A DNA stretch of 64,000 nucleotides from an uncultured Tateyamaria sp. (GTDB lineage Bacteria > Pseudomonadota > Alphaproteobacteria > Rhodobacterales > Rhodobacteraceae): the NCBI RefSeq assembly GCF_947488715.1, contig NZ_CANLAG010000001.1:620001-684000 (forward strand). Reading direction: 5' to 3'. Below the pieces are notes generated by a model that saw only the letters and a list, made by a program, of their open reading frames with translations, ran no database searches and was not told the DNA's origin. Below, in pieces: positions 51,062-61,563 of the stretch (position 1 is its first letter; each line of letters starts with the position of its first letter). The translations under genes and the position numbers were made by a program.

Positions 51062-51460
51062 ATGCGAGCTTTGATCCTCGAGGACGACTTTGATCTGGTT
51101 GCGGCATGGCGCGTGTGTTTGGATGAGGTTGGTATCGAAACCGTGCACGTCCACAGCGCGCTGGAGGGTTGGGCGTTGTTGGGGCAGGATGCGTTTGACA
51201 TCGTGGTCGCCGACATCTTTATCCGAAGCGAAGAGGGCCACCCGACCATTGACGGCGGCATCCTGTTGCTGGGCAAAATCCGGGCGCAAATCCCGAGAGC
51301 CAATCGCCCCAAGACAATCGCAGTGTCTGGGTTCATGCCCAGCAAGTTTTCCGGTGTCGACCCGCTTGTCACCGTCAAGAACATGGATGTGGACAGCATC
51401 ATGCGCAAACCGTTCTTTCCCGAAGACCTCAGGGCCGAGGTTCAGCGTCTGTTGCAGTGA
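51062..51460 (+). CDS. single-domain response regulator
   Basis: REC-only protein of 132 residues. Acidic pocket EDDFDL, phosphorylation Asp in VVADIFIRS (about 45), then Ser in AVSGFMP and Lys in IMRKPFFP. It carries an insertion (EEGHPTIDGG) after the phospho-Asp. AAGGAAGAGG precedes the ATG. It lies 94 bases before the bacteriophytochrome and is probably one of its phosphotransfer partners. Confidence 0.85.
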   Translation: MRALILEDDFDLVAAWRVCLDEVGIETVHVHSALEGWALLGQDAFDIVVADIFIRSEEGHPTIDGGILLLGKIRAQIPRANRPKTIAVSGFMPSKFSGVDPLVTVKNMDVDSIMRKPFFPEDLRAEVQRLLQ

Positions 51461-51553
51461 CAGTGCGATGCAGGCGATGATTTGACACAGGCTGATATCA
51501 CGCGCAGGTTGTGGTATTGACTGATTTTTCTTGCCACTGGGTGTTGTTCTGTC

Positions 51554-54085
51554 GTGACCCTATCCCCCGAAGAATTGCAGCGCGCGCTGGATCAATGCAG
51601 CGCTGATCCGATCCACATTCCGGGACATGTCCAGGATTTTGGCGTTTTGGTTGCGATAGATCGCATCTGCACGCAGATCACCAGCATCAGCGAGAATTGC
51701 ATGGACCTGTTTGGTCGTGCAGGCACCGAGATTGTGGGCCAATCCCCGGACATCCTGTTCACCGAGCAGCAATTGCACAGCTTTCGAAACGTGTTGAGCC
51801 ACAGCACGATCAAGACCCAGCGTGAGGTGTTGCCGCCCAAAGTGGTGCGGGGCCGGTCCTGCCACATGTCCATTCACATGGCGAGTGATCAGGCGATTGT
51901 AGAAATCGTTCCCGAGCCTTTGCAGGGGCATGATCATGGTCTCGCGCTCAGCCAGGCACAGACGTTCCTTTCCACGCCAATCAATGATGGCGACCTTGTA
52001 CAGTTCTTTCATGGCGCGACAGAGCGGCTGCGGGCGCTTTCGGGTTTTGACCGGGTCAAATTCTATCAGTTCCTTCCCGACGGTGCCGGAGAGGTCGTGG
52101 CCGAGGCGCGTCATGCAGATGTGGATACGTTCCTGGGATTGCGGTTCCCCGCCAGTGACATTCCGCAGATTGCGCGCACCCTCTATGCCCAGACGCCTGT
52201 GCGCGTCATTCACGATGTTCAGGGTTCGGACAGCCAGATGATCGGTCTGCCGGGGGCCGGGCCGTTGGATATGTCGCTGGCCGTTTTGCGGGGTAAAGAT
52301 GCGGTGCATCGGCAGTACCTCGAGAACATGGGAGTGGCCGCGACGCTGACAGTGCCGGTTGTGGTTGATGGGGTGCTGTGGGGCTTGTTCGCCGCACATC
52401 ACATGACGCTCAAAACCGTGGACCCCAACGTGCTGGTGGCGGCGGAACTGGCGGGCAAGGTGATCAGCCTGCGGGTGCAGCATGTCCTTGAGAGCCGTCG
52501 CAAACAGGCCCACACCACCTGTTTCGGCATCGCAAACCGGTTGTTCGTTGTCGATGACAGCAAGCTGGCCGTCGATCAATATTGGACCGCAGTCAAAGAC
52601 GAATTGGCCGCGATGGTGGGCTGCGACGGTGTTGTGATGATGCTGGGGCAGCAGGTGATGTCACAGGGTGATGTGCCGCCCATGGATGCCTGCCGGGCCA
52701 TACCGGATCTGTTTGCGACAGCGGTCGACACCATCGTCAGCCTCAACACGTTGCCCACCGCGCGCCCGGACGTCGACTGGGGCGATACGGCGGGTGTTCT
52801 GGCGCTGCGTGTTGCGCGGCAGCGGGATGTGACGCTTGCCTTTTGCCGGAACCTTGTCGAACGGTCCGTGCGCTGGGCGGGTCAGCCCGAAAAGGAGATA
52901 ACGGTGCAGGACGGCGTGCCGCGATTGTCACCGCGCGCCTCGTTTTCCACCTATATCGAAAGCACGCGTGAACAGTCCAAGGAGTGGACGGCCGTCGATA
53001 TCGAGATCGTGCGCGCGCTCTATGATGCGCTGTATCAGGTGTTGGAAACCCAGGACGAGATGCGGGACAACCGGCACCGTATGGGCCTGATGGTGCATGA
53101 ACTGAACCACCGGGTGCGCAACATTCTCGCGTTGGTTCAATCGCTGTCGTCACAGTCACGCCAGGGCAGCACATCTATTGACGGATACGCCGCTTCGCTC
53201 GAAAGCCGCATTGTAGCACTTGCGGGGGCGCACAATCTGATGACGCGCGCCGACATGCGCGGTGTGTTGTTGTCAGAGCTGGTGCTGCTGGAGTTGCGGC
53301 CATTTGCGGGCGAATTGGGCCGGATCACAGTCGAGGGGCCGGATACGGTGCTGAGGCCGGATGCCGCGTCTGTTTTTGCCTTGGTGATCCATGAACTGAC
53401 TTCGAACGCCGTCAAATATGGGGCGCTGTCGACCGCGACAGGGCGGTTGATGGTCACATGGCGCGTTACCGAGGACACGCTGGACCTGCTGTGGGTGGAA
53501 AGCGGTGGACCGCCGGTTGCAGACCCCACGCGGTCGGGGGTGGGCAGGACCATCGTCGAAGAAAGCCTGCGCTATGAGTTCGGTGGCACGTCGTCGTTGC
53601 AATTCCTGCCCGCCGGGGTTGAGGCCCGATTTACTGTGCCGACGGACATTGTTGTGGATGTAGATATCGTTCCGCGCCCGTCCAAAGGCGGTGCCGTGAC
53701 CGATGGCAAAGTGGGTCAAGCGGTGCCGCGTGGTCGTGCTCTGGTTGTTGAGGACAATTTTGTTGTGTCGATGCAATCCACGGCCATGATGCACGATCTG
53801 GGCTTTGTCCAAGTGGACGCGGCGGCCAGTGTTTCCGACGCCTTGCAGGCATTGGATGCGCAAGAGTATGACTTTTGTTTGCTGGACATGAATTTGCAGG
53901 GCGCGTTGTGTACACCCATAGCTATGCGTTTGAAAAAAGACGGAATTCCGTTTGTTTTCGCAACCGGCTATGGCAGCGATGCGTTCCATCTGGTCCAGGG
54001 TATTTCCGCCCCATGGGTTGTGAAACCCATTGAGACAGAGGTGCTGCGCGCCATTCTGGATACCGGTGTCAAACCTATGAACTGA
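51554..54085 (+). CDS. bphP: bacteriophytochrome hybrid kinase (PAS-GAF-PHY-HWE kinase-REC)
   Basis: Red/far-red light sensor of 843 residues. The biliverdin-attachment Cys15 is in DQCSADPIHIPG. GAF domain has FPASDIP and LFAAHHMT, the PHY tongue has PRASF, so chromophore binding and photochemistry look intact. The kinase is of the HWE type: HELNHRVRN with His515, then LVIHELTSNAVKYGAL and LLWVESGG. A receiver (about 735-843: ALVVEDN, LLDMNLQG, GYGSDAF) closes the protein. Starts with GTG at 51554. Light signalling output probably goes to the stand-alone receivers around it. Confidence 0.9.
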   Translation: MTLSPEELQRALDQCSADPIHIPGHVQDFGVLVAIDRICTQITSISENCMDLFGRAGTEIVGQSPDILFTEQQLHSFRNVLSHSTIKTQREVLPPKVVRGRSCHMSIHMASDQAIVEIVPEPLQGHDHGLALSQAQTFLSTPINDGDLVQFFHGATERLRALSGFDRVKFYQFLPDGAGEVVAEARHADVDTFLGLRFPASDIPQIARTLYAQTPVRVIHDVQGSDSQMIGLPGAGPLDMSLAVLRGKDAVHRQYLENMGVAATLTVPVVVDGVLWGLFAAHHMTLKTVDPNVLVAAELAGKVISLRVQHVLESRRKQAHTTCFGIANRLFVVDDSKLAVDQYWTAVKDELAAMVGCDGVVMMLGQQVMSQGDVPPMDACRAIPDLFATAVDTIVSLNTLPTARPDVDWGDTAGVLALRVARQRDVTLAFCRNLVERSVRWAGQPEKEITVQDGVPRLSPRASFSTYIESTREQSKEWTAVDIEIVRALYDALYQVLETQDEMRDNRHRMGLMVHELNHRVRNILALVQSLSSQSRQGSTSIDGYAASLESRIVALAGAHNLMTRADMRGVLLSELVLLELRPFAGELGRITVEGPDTVLRPDAASVFALVIHELTSNAVKYGALSTATGRLMVTWRVTEDTLDLLWVESGGPPVADPTRSGVGRTIVEESLRYEFGGTSSLQFLPAGVEARFTVPTDIVVDVDIVPRPSKGGAVTDGKVGQAVPRGRALVVEDNFVVSMQSTAMMHDLGFVQVDAAASVSDALQALDAQEYDFCLLDMNLQGALCTPIAMRLKKDGIPFVFATGYGSDAFHLVQGISAPWVVKPIETEVLRAILDTGVKPMN

Positions 54086-54093
54086 CCGCGTTT

Positions 54094-54110
54094 GTGGCAT
54101 GTTTTGCCAC
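54094..54110. terminator. short hairpin after the bacteriophytochrome gene
   Basis: 6-bp stem GTGGCA/TGCCAC with a five-base T-rich loop, nine bases after the phytochrome stop. No T-run follows. Weak evidence for termination. Confidence 0.3.
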
Positions 54111-54189
54111 GGGCTGACACATGGATACGGTTTGACTTTTCCCGAATCCATGTCAATTTGCTATCGTATAGGTTGTAGAGGTTGATCCC

Positions 54190-54603
54190 ATGTCAGGTAG
54201 GAAAATCGTACTGGTTGACGATGACGAGGCTTATCTTGCGGCGCTTGCTGGCGAGCTGCGTGGCGATGCCAGTGTCCATACCTTTGGTCGCGTTGTGGAT
54301 TGTCTGGAGTTTCTGAAACAGAAGGGCGAGGAGGTTGACATCATCTGTGTCGATTTGTTCATGCCGGATGTTCAGGGCGTGGATTGGCAGCTAAGCGGGT
54401 TGTCGACGATCAAACAGATCAGGGAAATCTACCACGAAGACGCGCCAGTGATTGGCGTCTTGAGCGGTATGGATGCGGTTGTCCATATTCACACCTGTCT
54501 CAAGAATGGGGCTGATTGGTTCATCGAAAAACGGTTCGACGTGAAGTCTGTGGCCGATCAGTTGTTGGAAAAACCACTGCAACCCACAGCCGTAAACGCC
54601 TAG
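54190..54603 (+). CDS. single-domain response regulator
   Basis: REC-only protein of 137 residues. Pocket VDDDEAY, phospho-acceptor in CVDLFMPDVQG (Asp about 55), Ser in GVLSGMD and a Lys in IEKRFDV. No output domain. Three bases before the next gene, so coupled to the small kinase-like protein. It could be the receiver or phosphate sink for it. Confidence 0.83.
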   Translation: MSGRKIVLVDDDEAYLAALAGELRGDASVHTFGRVVDCLEFLKQKGEEVDIICVDLFMPDVQGVDWQLSGLSTIKQIREIYHEDAPVIGVLSGMDAVVHIHTCLKNGADWFIEKRFDVKSVADQLLEKPLQPTAVNA

Positions 54604-54606
54604 CAC

Positions 54607-55224
54607 GTGGCCATTCGCGACGTCGCCGACCGGCTGGCACATGACACCACGGCCCTGTGCCGCAACATCGCTATCCTGACCGATATTCTGATCGAAGATG
54701 CGGATGACCCGGCGCGCGTTGCGGATGTCGGCGCGCAATTGCGGGCCAAGTCAGCCTTGCTGTTTTCATTGGTGCGCATGGGGCGGCGTGTGACGCAGGT
54801 TGCTTTGCACGCGGGAGATCCAGAACCGGTTGACCTGGAAAAGACGGTGACACAGGCGATCCTGCGCAATGCGGGACGTCTGGGGGGGCTTGGCAACCGG
54901 GTTGAGGGCACGGGCACCGCGACCGTGGATATGCCGATGTTGGACCTGGCGTTGGATGCTGCACTGGAGAATGTCGGCGATCATGGTCCGGGGGGTGGGA
55001 CGCTTTGTGTGCGAATCCGGGATGGTGCGATTGACTTGTTGGCCCCAGCGGACCGTCCGGCGACGGAAGAAGATTTTGCGGCCTTTTCCGGGCGTGACCG
55101 CAAGGGGTTTGGTGGTTTGGGGCTGTGGCTGGCGCGCGAGGTGATGCAGCGTCAGGGTGGGCAGGCCGTGCCACTTGATATCGACGCCACGACATTTGCA
55201 ATTTCGTTGCAATTCAAGGCGTAA
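54607..55224 (+). CDS. small histidine-kinase-like or phosphotransferase-like protein
   Basis: Protein of 205 residues starting with GTG. A short helical N-terminal part (RLAHDTTALCRNIAILTDIL) has a His that could accept phosphate, then a reduced HATPase-like domain with LALDAALENVGDHGPGG in the N-box position and FGGLGLWLAREVMQRQGG as G-box. There is no sensor or transmembrane region and the ATP-binding residues look partly lost. It resembles ChpT-like His phosphotransferases or a very short kinase; identity is uncertain. Flanked by receivers on both sides. Confidence 0.6.
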   Translation: MAIRDVADRLAHDTTALCRNIAILTDILIEDADDPARVADVGAQLRAKSALLFSLVRMGRRVTQVALHAGDPEPVDLEKTVTQAILRNAGRLGGLGNRVEGTGTATVDMPMLDLALDAALENVGDHGPGGGTLCVRIRDGAIDLLAPADRPATEEDFAAFSGRDRKGFGGLGLWLAREVMQRQGGQAVPLDIDATTFAISLQFKA

Positions 55225-55241
55225 GTGGCCACATCGGTCGG

Positions 55242-55622
55242 ATGACCTCCGCACCGATTTCCCCAAGTCAGTTCCATGTGGCCTGTATCGATGATGATGC
55301 GTTGGAGCATGATCTGCTTGCGCGACTTGTGCGTCGGGAAACGCATATTGCGCTGCGACCCTATTTCGATGTCGCAGAGGCAGCACAGGCGCTGGCGCGA
55401 TCCCCTGTGGATTTGATCCTCTTGGACGCGCGTATTCCGCCTGACAACGATCCGGTGGCCTCGGTTGCATTGCTACGGTCTCACGGCATCCTGACGCGCA
55501 TCATCGTGATGTCGTCGGTGCTCGATCCGGCGCGGGCGGGTGACGAAGCGGACGTTGTGTATATGGAAAAGGACCAGATCACGCGGGCATTCTTGGTGGA
55601 GTCGCTGTCTGGGGCTTCCTAG
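55242..55622 (+). CDS. single-domain response regulator
   Basis: REC-only protein of 126 residues with pocket CIDDDALEHD, phospho-Asp in LLLDARIPPDND-type motif (LILLDARIP), Ser in IVMSSVLD and Lys in VYMEKDQ. Its stop shares a CTAG palindrome with the stop of the convergent receiver gene at 55619. Likely part of the same relay as the bacteriophytochrome. Confidence 0.82.
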   Translation: MTSAPISPSQFHVACIDDDALEHDLLARLVRRETHIALRPYFDVAEAAQALARSPVDLILLDARIPPDNDPVASVALLRSHGILTRIIVMSSVLDPARAGDEADVVYMEKDQITRAFLVESLSGAS

Positions 55623-56056
55623 CTGCGATTGGGCAGGGCGGCAGAGTTCAGCCAGAACAACGCAATGGCCCGTACAAATTCCTGTAGCTCGGACATGGAA
55701 TTGGGTTTGACCATATGAGCGTTGGCACCGGCGGCGTAGGCCTGCCGAATTTCACGCACCGAGTCTGAAGTGGAAAACATAATGATCGGCAGGTGGCGCG
55801 TGAGGGTCGAACTGCGCAGCGCCTGAAGCGTTTCGAAACCGTTCACACGCGGCATATTGATGTCGAGCAGCACAAGATCTGGCAGGTCGGAAAATTCCTG
55901 AACTGCGAGCAGATGATCTACGGCTTTGGCGCCGTCGGCCAAGTGCCTGAGTTGGATGCTGCCATCATATTTGGAAAACGCGCGCCGAATGGCAAAGACG
56001 TCTTCGTCATCATCGTCGACAATGATGACATTTCCTCCGGTCGCGATTGTATCCAC
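55619..56056 (-). CDS. single-domain response regulator (Rcp1-like)
   Basis: REC-only protein of 145 residues with pocket IVDDDDEDVFAI, phospho-Asp in VLLDINMPRVNGFE, Thr/Ser in MFSTSDS and Lys in MVKPNS. The -DDDED- pattern and length are those of the Rcp1-type partners of phytochrome-like kinases. Its GTG start overlaps the TAG stop of the fusion kinase by one base, so it is its direct partner. Confidence 0.86.
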   Translation of the reverse strand: MDTIATGGNVIIVDDDDEDVFAIRRAFSKYDGSIQLRHLADGAKAVDHLLAVQEFSDLPDLVLLDINMPRVNGFETLQALRSSTLTRHLPIIMFSTSDSVREIRQAYAAGANAHMVKPNSMSELQEFVRAIALFWLNSAALPNRS

Positions 56057-59000
56057 TATTGGCCTTCGGTCGGAATTCGGATTTCGATGCGGGTTTGACT
56101 ACCTTTGGTGCTCTCGGCGGTCAACGTCCAGTTGTGCCGCTCGCAAATCGTGCGACAGATCGCCAACCCGATGCCGGTGCCTTGTGCCTCGGATTTGGAC
56201 ACCAGCCGGACAAACGGGTCAAAGATGCGTTCCGCCTCGCTTTTGTCGAAACCGATGCCATTGTCGGTAAAGCCGAGGACAACGCGGTCTTCGTTCTGGG
56301 TCACGGACACGTTGATGACCGGTTTGCGTTGGGGTGAGCGGTATTTGAGCGCGTTCGAGATGATGTTCGAGAACACGATGTGCACGAGGTTTTCGTCACA
56401 CCGGACTGTTGGCAACGTGTCCACGCTGACCTCTGCGCCGGTTTCTTCGATCATGTGGCGGTAGTCGTCCAGCACCTTGTCTATGAGGCGGCCCAGGCGG
56501 ACGTCCTGCGGGGCAAAGTCGCCTTGGGCGGCGCTGGAAAACTGCAGCAGGTTTTTGACCAGGCTGCTCATCCGCTCGGCTGACGACGTCATCACGTCCA
56601 CATAGAACCGCCCGTCTTCATCAAGCGACGTGCTGTAGTCTTCGGTCAGCAGATCGCCATACTGCCGGATTTTGCGCAGCGGTTCTTGCAGGTCATGCGA
56701 CGCGGCATAGGCGAATTGGGCCAGACCATCGTTAAGCTGTTCAAGCTCCGAGTTCTTGTCCTTGAGCGCGGCAAGCGCGGTGTTGCGTGCGGACACGTCA
56801 TAGACCACCCAAAGGCGGCGGAACCCACCATCCGCCAGCGTATCGTCAATCCCTGCAAGTTCGACGTCGATCATGGCCCCGTTCTTGCACAGCAGGCGCA
56901 TTGGTTCGATTGGGCCGCGGGCTTTCACCTCTGCGCTGGTGGGCATGTCGGCAGGTTCGGACGTGCGCGGCAGGAACACCTCGCTCATTGCGCGTTCGAT
57001 CAGCTCGGCGCGAGTGTATCCGCCGGTATTGGCGAGCAGATCGTTCGCGTCCTCGATGCAGCCCTGCGCATCCGTGGTCAGCATCATGGCGGGTGTATGC
57101 TGGTAGATCTCGCGGTAGAGGCCGCGTTGTTGCACAAGCGAGTCGTTCAGCCGCTCGATCTCTGCACCCTGACGTTTGATCGTTGTGATGTCGGTGGAAA
57201 TCACCAACAGATGTCGCCCACCGGTGTGTCTGTCTGAAAACGGGATCTTGTCCGTGCGGCTCCAGCCGTGGGGGCCGTCCTTGGGGGTGTATTCCTCGAC
57301 AATACCGATCAGCGGTTTGCCACCGTTGATCACCTCAAGGTCGTCCTTGTGATACTTGGCAGCCATATCCGGAAACAGGTCGTACGTGCTGGCCCCGGTG
57401 GCCTTTTCGATGCTGACGCCCATGGACGCAGCCGCTGTCGCATTCAGCCAAATGATCCTGTTTTCGTCGTCCTTGAACCAGACGCGCGCAGGCAGGTTGT
57501 CGATCGTCAGCTTCAGTTGTTCGCTGGTGCTTTCCATCGCCTGAATGGCGCGGCTTCTGTCCCAGATATATCCCGCCCAGCGGATCGTGATGCGGGCCAG
57601 CGCCAGTTCCAGTTCGGTAAAGTCGCGGTCGTTGCGATGGGAGGGCACGGCCAAAGCCACCCGCCCGATGACCGAATTCTTGGCGATGATCGGGCCCACG
57701 ATGGCGCGGGAGGCACCCAGATCCTTGAGCAGTGCGTTTTGCTGGTTTCTGGCGCGTGAATTGGTGCGGCGGATGCCGACAGTTTCCGAATTCACCGCAT
57801 CGCCGGACACAATGGCGTCGAGGCAGTCATACGCGCTTTTGGGAACAACACCCGGAAGGCTGACCGAAGGCAGATCAAGCGGTTTGGGCGTCTCGCCTGG
57901 CGCGCCGATGGTCACCAACAGTTGCGTCGCACCAAGGTAGGATTGCACGATTTCAAAGAGTTGTTCGACGCGCGCCAGTTCGTTCTGCGCCACGTCGGAT
58001 TCTGTCTGGCCGGTTGGCTGGTCTGAGCGGTCGACCTCGAGGACTTCTTCGAGGGCCATGATGTATTCGTTGTCCGAGGTCATGTCCCGGCCGGTCATCT
58101 GGAACCCGAAAATGCTGTCCTGCTCATCCGACAGCGCGCGCAGCATCGTGTCAAAGAAACGCTCGGCGCCATTGGTATCGCGGTACTTGAACACCACGCG
58201 GCGGAACGCGCCGGGCGCAATTTCCTCAACCGCTTCGCTGATCTTTTTGTGGACGTCATGAGACAGCAGCGTGTTGAAATCGCTGCCCAGAATTTCCGGC
58301 ACACTGCTGTCGCATACATCGGCAAAGGTCTTGTTACAGAAGGTGACGGTGCCGTCGGATTTGTCCCAACGCACAATCATCTGCCCGATGTCCTTGAGCA
58401 CGTCGTCGTGCAACTGTTCCATCTCGGCAATGCGGGTGCGCGCACGGCTGAGTGCGTCGATGTCGATCATGGTGATGACAACACCCGTGCGCTGTTCGAC
58501 GTCCGAAACATAGGGCAGGGCGCGCATGAGGTACGCACGATTGTTGGACACGATTTCGCGGTCGATGGTCTTGGCCGTGTCCTGCACCTCGCGAACGATT
58601 TCCTGCACATCCACCGTCGAGAACCGCGCCGTAACATGCGCAAAGGGACGCCCGACGTCCTGCGCAATCAGGTTGAACGTGTGTGCCGCCGCAGGGGTGA
58701 ACCGGCGGACCTGCAAATCGGGATCGAGGAAAATCGTGCCGATGTCCGTGCTCTTGAGCAGGTGATCCATATCCGAGGTGAGTTCGCTCAACTCTTCGAT
58801 CTTGCGCTCGTGTTCAGAGCTGACGGTATACAGTTCTTCGTTGACCGAGTGCAGTTCCTCGTTTGTGGACTGCAATTCCTCGTTCGCAGACATCAGTTCT
58901 TCGTTTGTGGCCTGCAACTCTTCGTTGGATGTCTCCATCTCTTCGATGGTGGCCTGCAGGCTTTCCTCGGTCGATCCGAGCATTTGTTCCAGTTCGGACA

Positions 59001-60966
59001 CGCGGGAGGCATAGGACGTCAGCAGGTCGCCATCCGTGTCTGCCGCCTCCAGCAGCGTGATATCCGTTTCCACGCGCCCCGACTGTTCCAGCGAGACAAT
59101 GGCAAAAGGGCCACCGTCTTGTTCGCCGGTGTCCAGCGGGCGGAGCAGCAGCCGTACATCGACCGAAACGCCGTCGTCTTCGGCGAGGGTCGCGTTGCGG
59201 GCGTGTTCAACCATAATGCCGTGCCGAAAGCGGTCGATCATCGGCGCGACAAAGGGTTTGAGTTCATCGCGCAGCAGTTCGGTCAGCACATTGCTGAACC
59301 CGCCTGTATTGAACCGCAGGTGTTTGCGTGCATCGCCAAAGATGTGGATCAGTTGGCCGCTTTGGTCGATCAAGAACCCGGCCGGTCCATAGATGCCAAG
59401 AAGGTGGTGCAACGCGTTGTTGATTGCACCGGCCTTGAGGTCGTTGGCCACGCGCGCTTGGCTGGGTTTTTGCGGGATTTTCCGTGTTGCGGCCAACGCC
59501 AGCCCGGTTTCGGAGGGGAGGCGGTGTGAATTCAACAACCGGGTGGATTCCATCAGGCGCACGTCACGGGTCTTGCGGAAGATCCGCCAGCGCTGGGAAA
59601 TTTGGGTAAATTCCCGCTGCAATTTGCCGGTGGTTTCGCTGGGGCCCAAGAACAGATACCCGTCCTTGTTCAGCGAAAAGTGGAACAAGGCGAGCAGTTT
59701 TTGCTGCGCTTCCTCGGTCAGATAGATCATCACGTTGCGGCAACTGACCAAATCCATCCGCGTAAAGGGCGGGTCGCGCAACAAGTCATGGGGGCTGAAG
59801 ACAACGGCCCGGCGCAGGGTCTGGCGCACCTGGTGGTATTCGCCCGTTCTCTCAAAATACCGCTCGATCAGGCTCTCATCGAGGGCGGCCAGCGTCTCGC
59901 TTGAAAAGATACCGGCGGAGGCCGCAGAGAGGGACCGTTTGTGAATGTCCGTGGCAAGGATCTTGAGGTTGAACACCTTGTCATTCGAGCGGGCGTATTC
60001 GGCGACGAGAATGGCCAGCGAATAGGCTTCTTCGCCGCTGGCGCATCCCGGCACCCACATGCGGATCTGGCGCTGTGGCGACATTTCCTTGCAGAGTTCG
60101 GGGATGGCGTCGCGGGCCAGCAGATCGAATGCAGCCTTGTCCCGAAAGAACGACGTCACTTCGATCAGCAAGTCGTTGTAGAGGGTTTCCAATTCGTCAG
60201 GGTCTTGCAGCAGCGACCGGTAGTATTCGCGCACATCCGCGTGCCCTGACAGGTCCTTGCGGCGGTTCAGACGCCGAGCCACCGTCTCGATCTTGTAAAA
60301 GTTGAAGTTGGTGCCAAAGCGGTCCTGCATCAAACCCAGAATGTCGAAGACCGGGTCGCCGGTCATTTCACGGTAGACGTGGCCCCCTTCACCGAATTCG
60401 CCGGCGATGTAGCGCTGGATGAGGTCTGGCAGGTCTTCGGGCGCCGCGGACCCGTCTTCGAGCTTGGCCGACTGAACCGCGCGCGGCATGCTGTCGAATT
60501 TCGCGGTCTCGGGGGTTTGGGCAAACACGCGCCCGCCTCGGGATTTGATCTCGCGGGCGCCGCGCACGCCGTCGCTGCCGGAGCCGGAGAGAATGACCGC
60601 GACCGCTTCGTCGCCATATTCCTCGGCAATGGAGGTAAAGAAATCATCGATCGGCAGGCGGATCACGTCTTCGGTTTCTTCGGGTGCCACGACAAATTTG
60701 CCGTCGGATACAGTCAGAACCTGGCGTGGGCGGTTCAGGTAGATCGTGTTCGGTTCGATGACCATGCCGTCTTCGACACGGTGAATGGGCATCGAGGAAT
60801 GACGTGCCAGCAATTCGTCCATGAGCGACCGAAAATCCGGCGACAGGTGTTGGATCACGACATAGGCGAATCCCTTGTCGACCGGGGCGTGATCAAAAAA
60901 CAGCTCGCACGGGCCCAACCCCCCGGCACTGGCGCCGATTGCAACGATGGTTTTTGGTTCGGACAT
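56056..60966 (-). CDS. CheB-CheR-PAS-histidine kinase fusion protein
   Basis: Single protein of 1636 residues. Order: CheB methylesterase (1-190; Ser13 in GASAGG, His40 in IQHLSPD, Asp132 in SGSDG), CheR methyltransferase (about 205-480; [14 protein letters not shown] near 309), a long heptad coiled coil (about 660-730) rich in repeated NEEL units, several PAS domains, a GAF-like domain, further PAS domains, then HisKA ([10 protein letters not shown], His about 1423) and HATPase ([25 protein letters not shown]). Fusions of this kind link methylation-type chemistry to two-component signalling. Cytoplasmic. Coupled by overlap to the receiver at 55619. Confidence 0.9.
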   Translation of the reverse strand: MSEPKTIVAIGASAGGLGPCELFFDHAPVDKGFAYVVIQHLSPDFRSLMDELLARHSSMPIHRVEDGMVIEPNTIYLNRPRQVLTVSDGKFVVAPEETEDVIRLPIDDFFTSIAEEYGDEAVAVILSGSGSDGVRGAREIKSRGGRVFAQTPETAKFDSMPRAVQSAKLEDGSAAPEDLPDLIQRYIAGEFGEGGHVYREMTGDPVFDILGLMQDRFGTNFNFYKIETVARRLNRRKDLSGHADVREYYRSLLQDPDELETLYNDLLIEVTSFFRDKAAFDLLARDAIPELCKEMSPQRQIRMWVPGCASGEEAYSLAILVAEYARSNDKVFNLKILATDIHKRSLSAASAGIFSSETLAALDESLIERYFERTGEYHQVRQTLRRAVVFSPHDLLRDPPFTRMDLVSCRNVMIYLTEEAQQKLLALFHFSLNKDGYLFLGPSETTGKLQREFTQISQRWRIFRKTRDVRLMESTRLLNSHRLPSETGLALAATRKIPQKPSQARVANDLKAGAINNALHHLLGIYGPAGFLIDQSGQLIHIFGDARKHLRFNTGGFSNVLTELLRDELKPFVAPMIDRFRHGIMVEHARNATLAEDDGVSVDVRLLLRPLDTGEQDGGPFAIVSLEQSGRVETDITLLEAADTDGDLLTSYASRVSELEQMLGSTEESLQATIEEMETSNEELQATNEELMSANEELQSTNEELHSVNEELYTVSSEHERKIEELSELTSDMDHLLKSTDIGTIFLDPDLQVRRFTPAAAHTFNLIAQDVGRPFAHVTARFSTVDVQEIVREVQDTAKTIDREIVSNNRAYLMRALPYVSDVEQRTGVVITMIDIDALSRARTRIAEMEQLHDDVLKDIGQMIVRWDKSDGTVTFCNKTFADVCDSSVPEILGSDFNTLLSHDVHKKISEAVEEIAPGAFRRVVFKYRDTNGAERFFDTMLRALSDEQDSIFGFQMTGRDMTSDNEYIMALEEVLEVDRSDQPTGQTESDVAQNELARVEQLFEIVQSYLGATQLLVTIGAPGETPKPLDLPSVSLPGVVPKSAYDCLDAIVSGDAVNSETVGIRRTNSRARNQQNALLKDLGASRAIVGPIIAKNSVIGRVALAVPSHRNDRDFTELELALARITIRWAGYIWDRSRAIQAMESTSEQLKLTIDNLPARVWFKDDENRIIWLNATAAASMGVSIEKATGASTYDLFPDMAAKYHKDDLEVINGGKPLIGIVEEYTPKDGPHGWSRTDKIPFSDRHTGGRHLLVISTDITTIKRQGAEIERLNDSLVQQRGLYREIYQHTPAMMLTTDAQGCIEDANDLLANTGGYTRAELIERAMSEVFLPRTSEPADMPTSAEVKARGPIEPMRLLCKNGAMIDVELAGIDDTLADGGFRRLWVVYDVSARNTALAALKDKNSELEQLNDGLAQFAYAASHDLQEPLRKIRQYGDLLTEDYSTSLDEDGRFYVDVMTSSAERMSSLVKNLLQFSSAAQGDFAPQDVRLGRLIDKVLDDYRHMIEETGAEVSVDTLPTVRCDENLVHIVFSNIISNALKYRSPQRKPVINVSVTQNEDRVVLGFTDNGIGFDKSEAERIFDPFVRLVSKSEAQGTGIGLAICRTICERHNWTLTAESTKGSQTRIEIRIPTEGQ

Positions 60967-61425
60967 GGGGATGAGTTCTATTTCTGGTGCGATGTTGCTG
61001 GTGCAATGGAGTTAGTGCGCCGAAGACGCGTTTCTACTTAACGTAGCATGTTCGGGAGGCGGAAATACACAACTTTAAACATATGTTGGCGCTGCAAAAT
61101 GCCCGTATCGGGGGCGTCGATGATATGTGGTTCCAAGGTTGCGATGTTTCGCCGGAAAGCGCTTGTTTCGCCATTGCGAGTATCGGATTCCATAGGGCGT
61201 ATAGCCCTCACCTTGAGATGCCCGCGCGCCTTGCAAGTACAGTTTGCACACTTCGGCAGCGTCAGAGGGTGATGTAGAGCAAATGGCGGAGCATTAGGCG
61301 ACGAAACATAAAGCTCTGTCTTTGCATTCGAAGCCGGGCACACCGTCGTTTCAAAAGGCATCTTTTGCCTGTTCACTGGAAAACGATCCAGATGATTTTA
61401 CGGCGTCAGGTGTAAGAGAAAAGAG
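60967..61425. other. 459-base region without a recognised gene
   Basis: It separates the divergent CheB-CheR kinase and tRNA-Gln. It has mixed base composition, a possible small frame on the minus strand (61038-61376) with no ribosome site and no family pattern, and no clear RNA structure that I can name. The promoter of the fusion kinase must lie at its left end. I call nothing else here. Confidence 0.4.
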
Positions 61426-61500
61426 TGGCTGGGGTGGTAGGATTCGAACCTACGGTACACTGTACCAAAAACAGTTGCCTTACCACTTGGCTACACCCCA
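61426..61500 (-). tRNA. tRNA-Gln (anticodon TTG)
   Basis: A 75-base cloverleaf reading TGGGGTG... with acceptor stem pairing to CACCCCA, discriminator G and encoded CCA (61426-61428). Anticodon loop TT-TTG-GT at 61464-61470 gives Gln (CAA). T-loop GGTTCGAATCC is present. Standard, no intron. Confidence 0.96.
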
Positions 61501-61563
61501 ACGTGACGCGCTAATTAGTCTGCTCGGCAGATACGCGCAAGCCCTTTTGGATCAAAATCATTA

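Noticed and set aside
58249-59529. 426-residue plus-strand open frame
   Set aside because: It mirrors the coiled-coil and PAS part of the fusion kinase; its repeated FVCGLQFL units are the antisense of the heptads.
61038-61376. 112-residue minus-strand frame before the tRNA
   Set aside because: No ribosome site, no conserved family pattern and an odd composition; most likely noncoding.
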